A stretch of 64,000 bases of DNA from assembly GCA_028274465.1 (NCBI GenBank), contig CM051457.1, positions 98,083,982 to 98,147,981 of the forward strand, written 5' to 3'. Under the pieces are notes generated by a model, which worked only from the letters and a program-made list of their open reading frames with translations, did not search any database and had not been told where the DNA came from. This DNA is from Plantago ovata (Eukaryota > Streptophyta > Magnoliopsida > Lamiales > Plantaginaceae). Both the position numbers and the translations under genes were made by a program. Positions 15,975-27,198 of this stretch are shown here, piece after piece. Position 1 is the first letter of the stretch, and every line of letters starts with the position of its first letter.

Positions 15975-16776
15975 GTTGCTCAGTTTTCTCCGTTTTTCAT
16001 ACTTTTCCAGACCTTTTATCTCACCTTTCTCAGTAGTTTTAGGTAGGAATCATCCAGAGCATGTTCTGGGGATTCTTAGCTTAGGAGATACTTTTTCCTA
16101 GCAGTTTGGAGCTTGTAAGATCGCGATTCTTCGGAGATTGACAACCTTCGGTAACATTGTATCTTATAGTTTTTCTATTTATATTTATATATCTTTCAAC
16201 ATGTTTTCTTCTATGATTTCTGTTGATTGCATGACATCTATGAGTAGCTAAACTTCTCGTTGGTGATAGTATGTGAATTCTTAGCGAATGGTTAATAATT
16301 ATGCTAATGGCTATATCGCGCATTATACTCTGAGTCATTGCTTTATTTCTTTGATCTATCTAAATCTCTATCTTCGTAGTGTTGATTAATTACGGAACAC
16401 AATTGGACAATTCATTGATCTTTGATCTATCTAAATCTATATCTCCGTAGTGTTTAATAATTACTACTGGACAACTCATTGATCAAAGATCTCTATGCAA
16501 AACCGAGGAATTTATGCATGATTATTAACCTGTTATGCTTTGAAGGACCATACTATCACCAATCTCCATTATCTGTTAAGAAAAACCTTTGCTAAATCGT
16601 CTGCTGTTTTATATTCTAAGTTAGATTAGATAAAGCTAGTTATAGTCCTTAGAGATCAACACTCGAGGTTATTCTACTGCTACACTACGGTTTTCGTTGT
16701 AGTTGTGAATTGCCTTTGGCTAAATACAAATTTATTTGATTGCTTGGAACTCGACAATCCAACGCGTGCATCAATT

Positions 16777-16793
16777 TGGCGCCGTTGCCGGGG
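16777..16793 (+). promoter_or_regulatory. E2 primer-binding site (tRNA-Asp)
   Basis: TGGCGCCGTTGCCGGGG is the exact complement of the 3' end of plant tRNA-Asp including CCA, as used by Athila-type elements. It starts 3 nt after the LTR. Confidence 0.88.
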
Positions 16794-16919
16794 ACTATAT
16801 TCTTTTTTTCTGTTTAATTTGTTTATATTTTCAGCATTCAATTCCTAGTTCTAGTAGTTTTTTGTTTTCCTATTTAATCTCTCTCTGATACTGCTTTCCT
16901 AGTCTGATACAGATAGTGT

Positions 16920-19078
16920 ATGCCACATGCACGATCTAGAGGAACACCGCTTGATGATTCAATTGCTGAGATCGACAGAGTCTACCACCAAAGAAGGCGA
17001 CTACTTTGAAGGCGTGAACTAGAGGAAATAGAGGATACCGATTTCTCTGAATCTCCACACAGTCTTTTCAAGGAAATCGACGGAATGACAGAAGCTAGAC
17101 CACTGAAGGCATGGGTTCAACCCTCCATGGATCGTATGAGGGGACCGGCAATTGTTCTTTCCTCTGCAACTCGAGATCTGGATATCAAGAACCACGCGTT
17201 CCAACAACTTCCGAGGTTCTATGGCTTAGCAAGGGAAGATGTGATGGGGTACTTGCACGATATCGATGATTTCGTCAACCAACTCCCACGACCCGGAGCT
17301 GAAATAACAACGGATGAGTTGAGGATGAAGGTTTTTGCTATGGGACTTGGTGACAGAGCCAAGTCATGGTTGAGTTCTCTACCAGCAGGCTCACTGGACA
17401 CTTGGGAGAAGGTTTTTTCAACTTTCATGGAAAAAGACTTCCCTCACACCTTGACTACCGCGCTTAAGGCGCAAATCACTGGCTTCAAACAGGACTATGA
17501 TGAGACCATCTACACCGCATTTGAGAGGTTCCAAGACCTCATGAACAAGTGCCCTCACCATGGTTTTGAACTTTCTGATCTAGTCCAACACTTCTACAAT
17601 GGAATAACCTTCGAGAACCAACAATTGGTGGACTTCCAATGCCGTGGCAATATTTGGGAGGAAACCGCAGAAGCCGTCTGGGCAGTTTTCGAAAGGCTTT
17701 CCAAGGGTTCGCAGTTCAAGGACCCAAGGGCAATGGTTAGGAGACGTGGACCTGAAGCTCCACCGACTCAAGAAGCCCCTATGTATAGGGGGAATGGGGA
17801 TCAATTCGAGTGCTTTACCAATGAATTGAAGCAAGTCCTCAAGAGCGCCACTGGAACATCTGTGTCGAACGAAGTTTGCCGAATATGCAAGAACTATGGG
17901 CATGGGGCTCATATGTGTAGGTCGGAGCTTGCATATGATGATGGCAACTGGGTTCAAGGAGGCGAAGAGGAGGCCTTTGCTACGAAATTTGGTACTCAAG
18001 AAGCTAGCTACGGACAAGATGGTAGGAATCCTCGAGGTGGATTTTGGAGAAGAGGTTCCGAAACAATCTAGGATATGCACCAGCTAGCCAAACTTATGGA
18101 CCTAACCAAGACCGTAGTAGGCTTAACTATGGTAATGATCACTGCGAAAACCCCGCTCCGAAAGACCAACCGAAGTCGAAGTCGGCTCAACTGATGGAGA
18201 ACTTGCAAAAGATGGTTGATCACACCCAAAGTTTTCTCAAACGTTATGAAGAAGATTCCGAGAAGACTAGGGCGAGGCTTGATCGATTGGAAGAAAGCAC
18301 TAGGCTTGCCCAACAAAAGATGCAAGAGTTGATCGACCGAGGAGCAAGTAGGGAACAAGGCAAGCTGCCTAGCAACACTGAGAAGTCGATGTCCATTACC
18401 TTGGTGGGTGATCTACCTGTTGAAATCACCATCAAGAAGGTTGCTAAGTGAGAATGTTGCAAGGGGGAAGTGCCCCCACAGGCTAAGGAAGAAGAGAAGG
18501 ACCTTGGTTCTGACGAGAGTGAAGAGGAGCAAGAGGATCCCGAGCTACTCCCTCAAAGTTTCGATGTTAAGGTTGGGATTGGTGAGCTTGAAGATGTCCG
18601 TGCCACACTAGACACGGGATCCTACTCTAATGTGCTCCCAATGAATGTGTTCGAGAAGAGTAGCATTGGAAAACTATCTGAGCATAAGGCTATTGTGCAA
18701 TTGGCGGATGGATCCTTCGTGAGACCCGAAGGAGTTGTGAAGAATGTATTGGTTAAGATTGGTGAAGCTTCTGTGTACACCAATTTTGTAGTTATGCCGG
18801 CGTCCACACCTGGGATGGGGGATGTCGTTCTCTTGGGGCGAACGTTCTTGACCAAGCTACGCTCCGTGATAGACATCTACCGAAGGACTTGCACCATTGA
18901 GGTGGATGGCAAGCGACATGTGTTGCGAGCCATATCTGACCCACCTGATCACTTCAATATTTCTCACACTGTTAACTACTGTGGTCTTGCTGTCTATGTT
19001 CATTCTTATTCACAGGTTCGTGGCATGAGGAGAAGGTCCATGAAGGGGAAGTCTAGTACCCTCAAGAAGAAGAGCTAG
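16920..19078 (+). pseudogene. E2 gag-protease (several stops and a frameshift)
   Basis: The frame probably starts at 16920 (MPHARSRGTPLDD), meets an in-frame TGA at 17007-17009, and is open from 17085. Gag shows a capsid-like region (LPRFYGLAREDVMGYL through CPHHGFELSDLVQHFYNG) and a CCHC zinc knuckle, CRICKNYGHGAHMC, near residue 270 counted from 17085. The frame shifts near 18060, then a coiled-coil-like stretch is followed by TGA at 18449-18451. The protease part (from about 18560) has the LDTGSYSNVLP active site and the LLGRTFLTK flap-side region. The ORF ends with a basic tail, RRRSMKGKSS, at 19078. E4 ends in the same way, so this terminus is ancestral. No polymerase follows. Confidence 0.88.
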
Positions 19079-19619
19079 GCGCAACCAGGAGTCGAGTCAA
19101 AGACTTTAAACAATGGCGCTATCCGGGAAGCAACCGGAGTTTTTATCGCTTTTTTACCGCTTTATTGTATGCATTCATACTTGAACAATTTGCTTTTCAT
19201 ATGTGAATTTGTTCGTCTCTGTGTCGTATGTGCTTATGTTTTTGTTTGAGTGAGCTTTCGCGAGTGGTTTTATGAGTAAAATGGTTTTCGGGGACATAAA
19301 AACCGCATTTTTTGAAAAATTTCGTCTTCCCGCCTCACGAGGTAGGGGGCGAATCACCCCACGAGTCCAGAGAATGTTACGAGAGACTATCTTGTCTTGA
19401 CATAAGTGCTTATGTGGATGTGTATAAGTCAATCGAGGTATTCTTCAACCTATATTCATGCTTTGATTTATATGGTTTTTGTTCATATGTTATTTGATAG
19501 ATTCGGTAGATTAGTTCATTTCATTTGGCATGAAACTCCATTTTTGAGTCTTGCATGTTTTTTGTATTAGAGTCTAGCTTAGTTGCTTGAGGACAAGCAA
19601 AGGTTCGGTTCGGGGAGTT
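19079..19619 (+). other. E2 3' noncoding region and PPT
   Basis: 541 bp between the protease stop and the 3' LTR, without coding potential. The last 250 bp match the 3' noncoding region of E3 (minus strand, 25665-25915). The segment ends with the purine-rich CGGTTCGGGGAGTT directly before TGATGAATG, the likely plus-strand primer. Confidence 0.8.
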
Positions 19620-20863
19620 TGATGAATGTGTATTTTACACTTTCATTCGAGTCTTTTTCACCTATTTTAGCTATCCTCTATGTTAATTTAGCTATATTTT
19701 AGTGCATTTTATTAGAATAGTGTCACGTTTCCCTTTAGTTTTTATTTTACAGGTTTTGGTTGTAAAACGAGATTTTCCGGGCAATTATATTGAAGTAGAC
19801 AAGGAATTGGTGTTCCAGAAGCCTAATTGGAGTATCTGAAAGATTCCGGATAGGATTTGAAGTCTAGGGGCCGAATCTGGAGGCTAAAAGGCAGAAACCG
19901 AGTCCGAAAAGGGGAAGAAATTCAAAAATGCATCGAAAACGCGTGTTAGGCCGAAATTTACTCCCGGGCGAGTTGTCCGGGACGTGGGGCGAATCGCCCC
20001 ACACCAGGCGAATCGCCCGGTGTGTGGGGCCCTTCGCCCCACATAATTCGAAAGCCTATATATAGTTGCTCAGTTTTCTCCGTTTTTCATACTTTTCCAG
20101 ACCTTTTCTCTCACCTTTCTCAGTAGTTTTAGGTAGGAATCATCCAGAGCATGTTCTGGGGATTCTTAGCGTAGGAGATACTTTTTCCTAGCAGTTTGGA
20201 GCTTGTAAGATCGCGATTCTTCGGAGATTGACAATCTTCGGTAACATTGTATCTTATAGTTTTTCTATTTATATTTATATATCTTTCAACATGTTTTCTT
20301 CTATGATTTCTGTTGATTGCATGACATCTATGAGTAGCTAAACTTCTCGTTGGTGATAGTATGTGAATTCTTAGCGAATGGTTAATAATTATGCTAATGG
20401 CTATATCGCGCATTATACTCTGAGTTATTGTTTTATTTCTTTGATCTATCTAAATCTCTATCTTCGTAGTGTTGATTAATTACGGAACACAATTGGACAA
20501 TTCATTGATCTTTGATCTATCTAAACCAATATCTTCGTAGTGTTTAATAATTACAACTGGACAACTCATTGATCAAAGATCTCTATGCAAAACCGATGAA
20601 TTTATGCATGATTATTAACCTGTTATGCTTTGAAGGACCATACTATCACCAATCTCCATTATCTGTTAAGAAAAACCTTTGCTAAATCGTCTGTTGTTTT
20701 ATATTCTATGTTAGATTAGATAAAGCTAGTTATAGTCCTTAGAGATCGACACTCGAGGTTATTCTACTGCTACACTACGGTTTTCATTGTAGTTGTGAAT
20801 TGCCTTTGGCTAAATACAAATTTATTTGATTGCTTGGAACTCGACAATCCAACACATGCATCA
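19620..20863 (+). repeat. E2 3' LTR
   Basis: 1244 bp, very similar to 15519-16773 with a roughly 10-bp deletion (missing TCACTAGAAG-type unit near 19890) and scattered substitutions, indicating a fairly recent insertion. TSD GTGGA follows at 20864-20868. Confidence 0.93.
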
Positions 20864-20868
20864 GTGGA

Positions 20869-22629
20869 AAGGTAACTAAAATTCTTATTTTGTACGTCCT
20901 AAACATGTTAAATCTACTGTGACTAACAATGCAGAGATAAGTAAGGAGAATGAAGTTGGTAAGAGCTCAACGGACTCTCAAGTGCCGGACGATACACCTT
21001 GTGCATCTGAAGGCGGCGGCGACGATGGGGAAAAGGGGGACACACCAAACATTGAGGAGGGACTTCATAAGTCCTCCAACCCTTATGTGCCCCCGAAACC
21101 TCATATGCCATTCCCTGGTAGGATCAATCCAGCCAAGAAGGATACACAGGAGTCACCGCTGTACAAGCGCCTCTCTAAAGTCAAAGTTAATGTTCCTCTA
21201 TTGGAGCTAATCCAAAATGTTCCCGCCTATACGAAGTTCTTTCTTGAGATTAAGAGCAACAAAAAGATTTCTTTAGGGTGGACGGTAACGGAATTGAGAC
21301 AGTGAATTCTATAGTGGGGTTTCCTGCGAAACAAAGAGACCCAGGAAGCTTCATAATCGATATTACAATGGGGAATGGACGGTGCACCAAGGCTATGATC
21401 GACTTGGGAGTTAGCATCAACCTGATGCCCTACTTAGTATACAAAGCCCTAGACCTTGGAGAAGTGAAGCCAACCGCAATGGTTGTACAAATGGCGGATC
21501 AAAGTGTGAAGCGCCCTGTGAGAATAATTGAGGATATCCTCGTGAAGGTAGATAAATTGATAATTCCTGCAGATTTTGTAGTGATGAAGTCAGCTGAGGA
21601 AGGAAAGAGCCATGTTCGTGAACACGTGGTGCTTCTTGGAAGACCATTTATGGCAACTACCAATACATGCCTTGAACTACAAAGCAAGAAAATCTCCATG
21701 GAGGTAATGGGTGAGAAAATTCAATTGGTAGGATGTAGTATAGTAGATAAAGAAGTTATAGAAGAATTGAAGTTTATTGATTGCTATGATTCTGTGATTT
21801 CTGAATTTCACCATTGCCATGATAATATTGAACCTCTTGAAGAGGCACTAACCATGCAGGTAGAGACGTGTTACATGTATGAGGAAGCAAGGGAACTAGT
21901 TGAGAGAATGGATAACACACCCGAAATCCCATTCGGAGAAGAGGTGCTTGAACCCATAGAGGAAGAAGAGGTAGAGAACCGACTTCCAGAAGAGCCTAGC
22001 CTAGAATTAAAACCCCCTCCTGGGCACCTTAAGTATGTGTACTCAGGGGAAAATGAGAAAAATCCTGTAATAATCTCTTCACACCTATCTAGCATAGAAG
22101 AAGGTAGGCTAGTCCAAGTCTTGAAAGAAAATTCTGCAGCCATAGGATGGGGAATCAACGATATAAAGGGGATTAGCCCTACACGGTGTGTGCACAGTAT
22201 CACTCTAGAACAAGATGCCAAACCCGTTAGGCAACCTCAGCATAGGATAAACCCCACCATGCTAGAAGTAGTGAAAAAAGAGGTGATTAAGTTGCTAGAT
22301 GCCGATATGATCTACCCCATTCCTGATAGTAGGTGGGTAAGCCCCGTACACGTTGTACCTAAGAAATCTAGGATTACAGTAGAGGAGAATGAGAAGGGAG
22401 AGCTAGTGCTAGTTAGGAAAACAACGGGTTGGCGGATGTGCATTGATTATAGGAGATTAAATGCCGCCACAAAGAAAGACAATTTCCTCTGCCATTTATT
22501 GATGACATGTTGAACCCCCTCGCGGGGCGGAAAATTTTATTGTTTCCTTGATGGCTTGTCAGGTTTCTATCAAATTCCGATTTCGCCAGAAGTCCAGGAG
22601 AAGACGACATTCACTTGCCCTTTCAGAAC
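20869..22629 (+). pseudogene. E1 protease and N-terminal reverse transcriptase (truncated)
   Basis: Continues the E1 gag-pol after the E2 insertion. Linker region with [13 protein letters not shown] (open frame 20919-21305), frameshift near 21275, then 21278-22513: protease with AMIDLGVSINLMPY (Athila-type; E3 has [11 protein letters not shown], so Ala is Val here), followed by RT finger motifs [14 protein letters not shown] and [15 protein letters not shown] further frameshift at about 22490 precedes [12 protein letters not shown]. The reading stops at about 22629, where inverted E3 sequence begins, so the FMDDFS catalytic box is missing. Integrase resumes at 34669. Confidence 0.88.
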
Positions 22630-24137
22630 GTGCAATCTAACAACTTGATCACTTCCTTTTTTACCACCTCTTGCATTGCCGGATTTATCCTTCGCTGAGG
22701 TTGCCTAACTGGTTTGGCATCTTGTTCTAGAGTGATGTTGTGAACGCATCTTGTAGGGCTTATTCCTTTGATATCGCTGATCCCCCATCCTATAGCTGTG
22801 GAATTTTCCTTTAATACTTCAATCAGCTTACTTTCTTCATCGTCTGAGAGATGTGAGGAGACAATCACAGGCTTTTTCCCATTTTCTCCTAAATACACAT
22901 ACTTGAGGTGCGCAGGAAGCGGTTTCAATTCTAAGCTAGGTTCTTCAGGAAACCCTCTTTATTCTTCTTCCTCATCCAAAGGTTCAAAGCCATTGACCTC
23001 AGTAGATTCCGCCCGCTTAGGACGTACAAAGTTAGGAATTTTGGTCATCTTGCCTCCTCGGAGCAGTAAATTCACCTCTTCGTACTCATTCTCCTCGGTA
23101 GCATCAGCTGGAGGCTGCTCGGGATCAGCTTCAGTTATCTCTTCGGCAGAACTAGGATTGTCCTGTTCCCTGGAGTCGGGAGGTGATTTGCTCGTCACTT
23201 CGGGTGGTTTGCTTACTACTTTCGGTGGGGTATCCTCGACTTCATTACCACACCTTCCACACTTCAGTAGGCTAAGCTCTTTGATCAGTTGCTCAGTTAC
23301 TTCGATCGCTTCAAAAGCCTTCTCGATGCGAAGATTGTTCTCAACCTGCCCTGCGTGTGCTACTTCGAAGACACTCTCAATGGCTTTGATTCCTGCGTAA
23401 AATGCAAGTTCCTCCTCCTCACTGAGGTCTTCGTCCTCAGAATAGCTGTCGTACACCCCCTCAGTTTCGTCTTGATTTGAGTATATGTTGGCGACTTCGT
23501 TTGACATGATTTTTTCGGATTGTGCAGATCCATTGGCGTACGTTTGAAAGACCTTCACTGCCTCTTCAACTGTACATTCTTCCAAACCTCCACATATCCC
23601 ATCTATTTGAAGCCTAACTTCATCTCTTAGTCCTCCAATAAAAAACCAAATCAGCTCCCCATCGTCGAAACGGTGGTGGGGGCACTCACGTTTATACAGC
23701 TCAAAACGTTCATAGGTGTCACAGAACCGCTCGTATTCTCCTTGCTTAAAGTATTCGATCCGATTCCGTAGTGAAATGGTCTCATGGTAAGGCATGAAAC
23801 GTGCCAAGAACTCCTCTACTACTTGGCTCCAGGTTTTCAGTGATCCTGGTGCTAACCTTGCTATCCATATTCTCGGTTCATATCCCAAAGCAAAAGGAAA
23901 TAATTTCCTGCATAATTGATCCTCGGTGAATCCCTTTGCGGGAACTTTTGCTATCTCCTCTTCATAGGATCTGATGAAGCTTATTGGATTCATATCCTCT
24001 CCTTCTTCGAACCTCGGTATCCTTCTCACTATGGTGCTTGTTACCTCGTACCCCGATAACTCTTCTTCCAAGTATATAGCTGACCCCCTCCTGACTTGTG
24101 AGAATGTCGGTGTCAAGCGAGCTTTTAAGGTCATCAT
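22630..24137 (-). pseudogene. E3 copy A: gag with internal deletion joined to pre-RT sequence
   Basis: The gag start at 24137 and the first ~380 residues are almost identical to copy B, with substitutions such as [12 protein letters not shown] versus [12 protein letters not shown]. After AESTEVN the sequence jumps to [10 protein letters not shown], deleting about 1.1 kb covering the protease. It then continues out of frame as the segment before RT and ends at IKLLD (22634), where it joins E1 sequence. Confidence 0.88.
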
Positions 24138-24393
24138 ACCTGGAAATCTGTATCAGGAGTAACTCAAAACTAAAAATTAGCCTCGTTAGAAATTTCAAAA
24201 GTCGAGAAAATTTCTGGATTTCGAAGACTACTAAAGCTAGGAAAGGAGTATAAGAAACATACTAGGAAAGGTGATTAGAAATAGACTAGGAAAGCAGTAT
24301 TAGAGAGAGATTAAAAAGGAAAACTAAAACTAATAGTATTAGGAATCTAAAGCTGTAAATATAAACAAATTAAACAGAAAAAAGGAGTATAGT

Positions 24394-24410
24394 CCCCGGC
24401 AGCGGCGCCA
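24394..24410 (-). promoter_or_regulatory. Primer-binding site of E3 copy A
   Basis: Minus-strand TGGCGCCGCTGCCGGGG, one mismatch to the tRNA-Asp complement. It lies 3 nt from LTR1. Confidence 0.83.
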
Positions 24411-24413
24411 ATT

Positions 24414-25664
24414 TGATGAACGGAGATTTGTTAGGTCTCGATTCAGCAAATAAATTTGTTAATAGCCAAAGGCAATCCACAACTACAACGAAAACCGTAG
24501 TGTAGTAGTAGAATGACTCGAGTGTCGTTCTCTATGGACTATAACTAGCTTTATCTATTTAACAAGAGAATACAAAACAGCAGATAGAAAGCAATAGGGT
24601 GTTCCAAGCAGATAATGGAGATTGGTGATAGTATGGTCCTTCTTAACATAATGGGTCGATAATCATGCATAAATTCCTCGGTCTTGCATAGAGATCTTTG
24701 AATCAATCTTGTGTCCTGTTGCAAGTATTAAGCACTACGAAGATAATTTGGTCTGACTAGTCTACACTGCTGTCCTAATGTGTTCCGTAATTATTCAACA
24801 CTACGAAGATAATTGGTCTGATGGTCGACTAGTGTCCATGCGTGCATAATAATCAATACAACATACGAGAATTTTGGTTGCAACTGATCAACGAAATAAA
24901 GCAATGACACGGAGTATAATGCGCGATATAGCCATTAGCATGATTATCTTCCCTCGCTAAGAATTCACATACTACCACCAATGATAAGTTTAGCTACTCA
25001 TAATAGGCATGCAATCAATAGCAATCATAGAAGAAAACATATTGAAAGAAGAATAAAATAAGTAGATAAAAACTGTAAGATACAAAGTTACCGAAGGTTG
25101 TCAATCTCCGGATGATTGCGATCCTACGCGCTCCAATCTGCTATGAAAAAGTATCCCCTAAGCTACGGAACTCCCAGGACAGGCCCCGGGAAGTTCCTAC
25201 CTAAAACTATAGAGAGAGGTGAGAAAGTAGGCTTGGAAAGATATGATTTTCGGAGAGAAAACTGAGCACTATATATAGGCCCGAAATTACTCCGGGGCGG
25301 TTCGCCCCCCAGTATTTCGCGGAATTTCCGCGTTTTTCGACGCGGATTTGGATTTCTTCACCTTTTCGGACTCGGTTTATGACTTCTAGTAGCCTTCTAA
25401 CCTCTAGATTCGGCCCCTAGACTCCAAATCCTATCCGGAAACCTTCAGATACTCCAAATAGGTTTCTGGAACACCAATTCCTTGTAGACTTCAATATAAA
25501 TGCCCCGAAATCTACGAATTTCAACCAAAACCTGTAAAATAAAATCTAAAGGGAAACGTGACACTATTCTAATAAAATGTACTAAAATATAGCTAAATTA
25601 TCATAGAGGATAGCTAAATTAGGTGAAAAAGACTCGAATGAAAGTGTAAAATACACATTCATCA
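24414..25664 (-). repeat. E3 LTR1
   Basis: 1251 bp, the same length as LTR2 and nearly identical to it. Flanked on the left by a PBS and on the right by a PPT, so it serves both as 5' LTR of copy A and 3' LTR of copy B. Palindrome GGGGCGGTTCGCCCC at 25294-25308; TATA box near 25271-25277. Confidence 0.92.
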
Positions 25665-27198
25665 AACTCCCCAAACCGAACCTTTGCTTGTCCTCAAGCA
25701 ACTAAGCTAGACTCTAATACAAAAGACATGCAAGACTCAAAAAATGGAGTTTCATGCCAAATGAAATGTACTAATCTACCGAATCTATCAAATAACATAT
25801 GAACAAAAACCATATAAATCAAAGCATGAATATAGGTTGAAGAATACCTCGATTGACTTATACACATCCACATAAGCACTTATGTCAAGACAAGATAGTC
25901 TCTCGTAACATTCTCTACCTGGACCTAGTCAGTGACGACGTAATGATGCATGCTAAGATACGAATGGTTGCCCCGTGCCTATGAAACTGAGGACTTACTG
26001 ATGTTCCACCATGTTAAGAGTTTCCCTCAAAAGAGGTCGAACCAGTACTGGCTCTCATCAAACGAAAGAGGGTTCCCTATAAAAGATAACTCTTCCCTAT
26101 TCTACCCATCTCTCAAGTAAAGTCTTAAGCTATTCACCACTTCCTGAATGGCAGGACGAGGGTGGTCTAGAACAGATGACACTCAAGATAAACAAAATAA
26201 AAAACACGATTACGAACAATACGAAAAATGGGAAAGACTCAAAACTTTGCTAAACTGCTATTTGGCTCTTCTTTTTTGGACCCTTCTTTTGCTTTTTTGG
26301 GGTCTTTTCTCTTTTCTTTTTTTTCTTTCCAGATTCTTTTTCTTTTTCTTTTTTTCTTTTTTCTAGAATTTTTCTTTTTTTTTTTCCGATTTTTTTCTAG
26401 CCAGCAGTAGCATAACAAAAAGAGAAGCAAAATGACTCACACGACTTCCCCAAACCTGTTCGAAAGAATAGGTTGGAGTGCAAAATTTACGAAAAAGGAA
26501 AATAAACTCACGATACGAAAAATGAAAAACAGAAACAAGTCTATGATGGTGTAACCCCCTCCCCAAACCTATTCGGAAGAATAGGTTATAAACAAAGGAT
26601 CACACAACCTCACACTACCTCCTTCCTAGGCATTTAGCAATCTCAAAGCATGGTGAAGACTTGTTGCCTCTTAGGTACATAATTACTTGGGAAAACAACC
26701 ATAAGACCCTAACATGCATCATCCTATTATAAAGGCCTTCGTGAACCGCAGTAGAGAAAACACCACTAAGTGATATCGAGACTACCTAGTTCAACTAAGT
26801 GCAATACATAAATGTGACAAGCCAAGCGAGAAAAACCTCAAACAAATTCATAGAGATGAAGCATACGATTAATGGCATAGTTAGTTGATCTACCCAATAA
26901 AAAAGTTCAAAAAATTCAGCAATAGACTCCATATAAAACATGCAAAACTATCCTAAGATGGATGTAGTGAAATGCAACCTAAAAATCTAAGAAAGCAGTA
27001 AACGTGCAAATGCAAAAAAAAAATTCACGAGTTTTATAAGAAAGATAAGTATAGAGATAACCAGCGATAACCTCCTCCCCAAACCTGAACGTCGTCGCTC
27101 GTCCCGAACGCCGAAAGTGGATCCAAGGTGAGAGCTAATGCTTGTATAAGTTACCTATAATACTCAATCAAACTCGTGAGAAAACAAAACAAAAAACA
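25665..27198 (-). other. E3 3' noncoding region with PPT-like modules
   Basis: About 1.5 kb between integrase and LTR1 without coding potential. It contains the PPT (25665-25682), a T/C-rich tract on the plus strand (26266-26400), and hairpin plus purine modules at 26441-26476, 26551-26590 and 27066-27090 that recur in E1 and E4. Confidence 0.8.

Larger units (their letters stand above)
15519..16773 (+). repeat. E2 5' LTR
   Basis: 1255 bp, TGATGAATG..GCGTGCATCA. It has a palindrome array at 15873-15956, a TATA box (TATATATA) at 15967-15974 and an inverted pair TTGGTGATAGTATG (16260-16273) / CATACTATCACCAA (16549-16562). Confidence 0.93.
15519..20863 (+). mobile_element. E2: non-autonomous gag-protease LTR element
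   Basis: LTRs at 15519-16773 and 19620-20863, TSD GTGGA at 15514-15518 and 20864-20868, tRNA-Asp PBS at 16777-16793 and a PPT before 19620. The internal region of only about 2.85 kb encodes gag and an aspartic protease and nothing else: no reverse transcriptase, RNase H or integrase. The LTR and 3' noncoding sequences closely match E3, while gag and protease match E4. The intact LTRs, TSD and PPT indicate it moved as a unit. Confidence 0.92.

Noticed and set aside
26148..26430. Phe- or Lys-rich open frames
   Set aside because: They arise from the T/C-rich tract in the E3 3' noncoding region; the same tract in E1 and E4 has no conserved frame.
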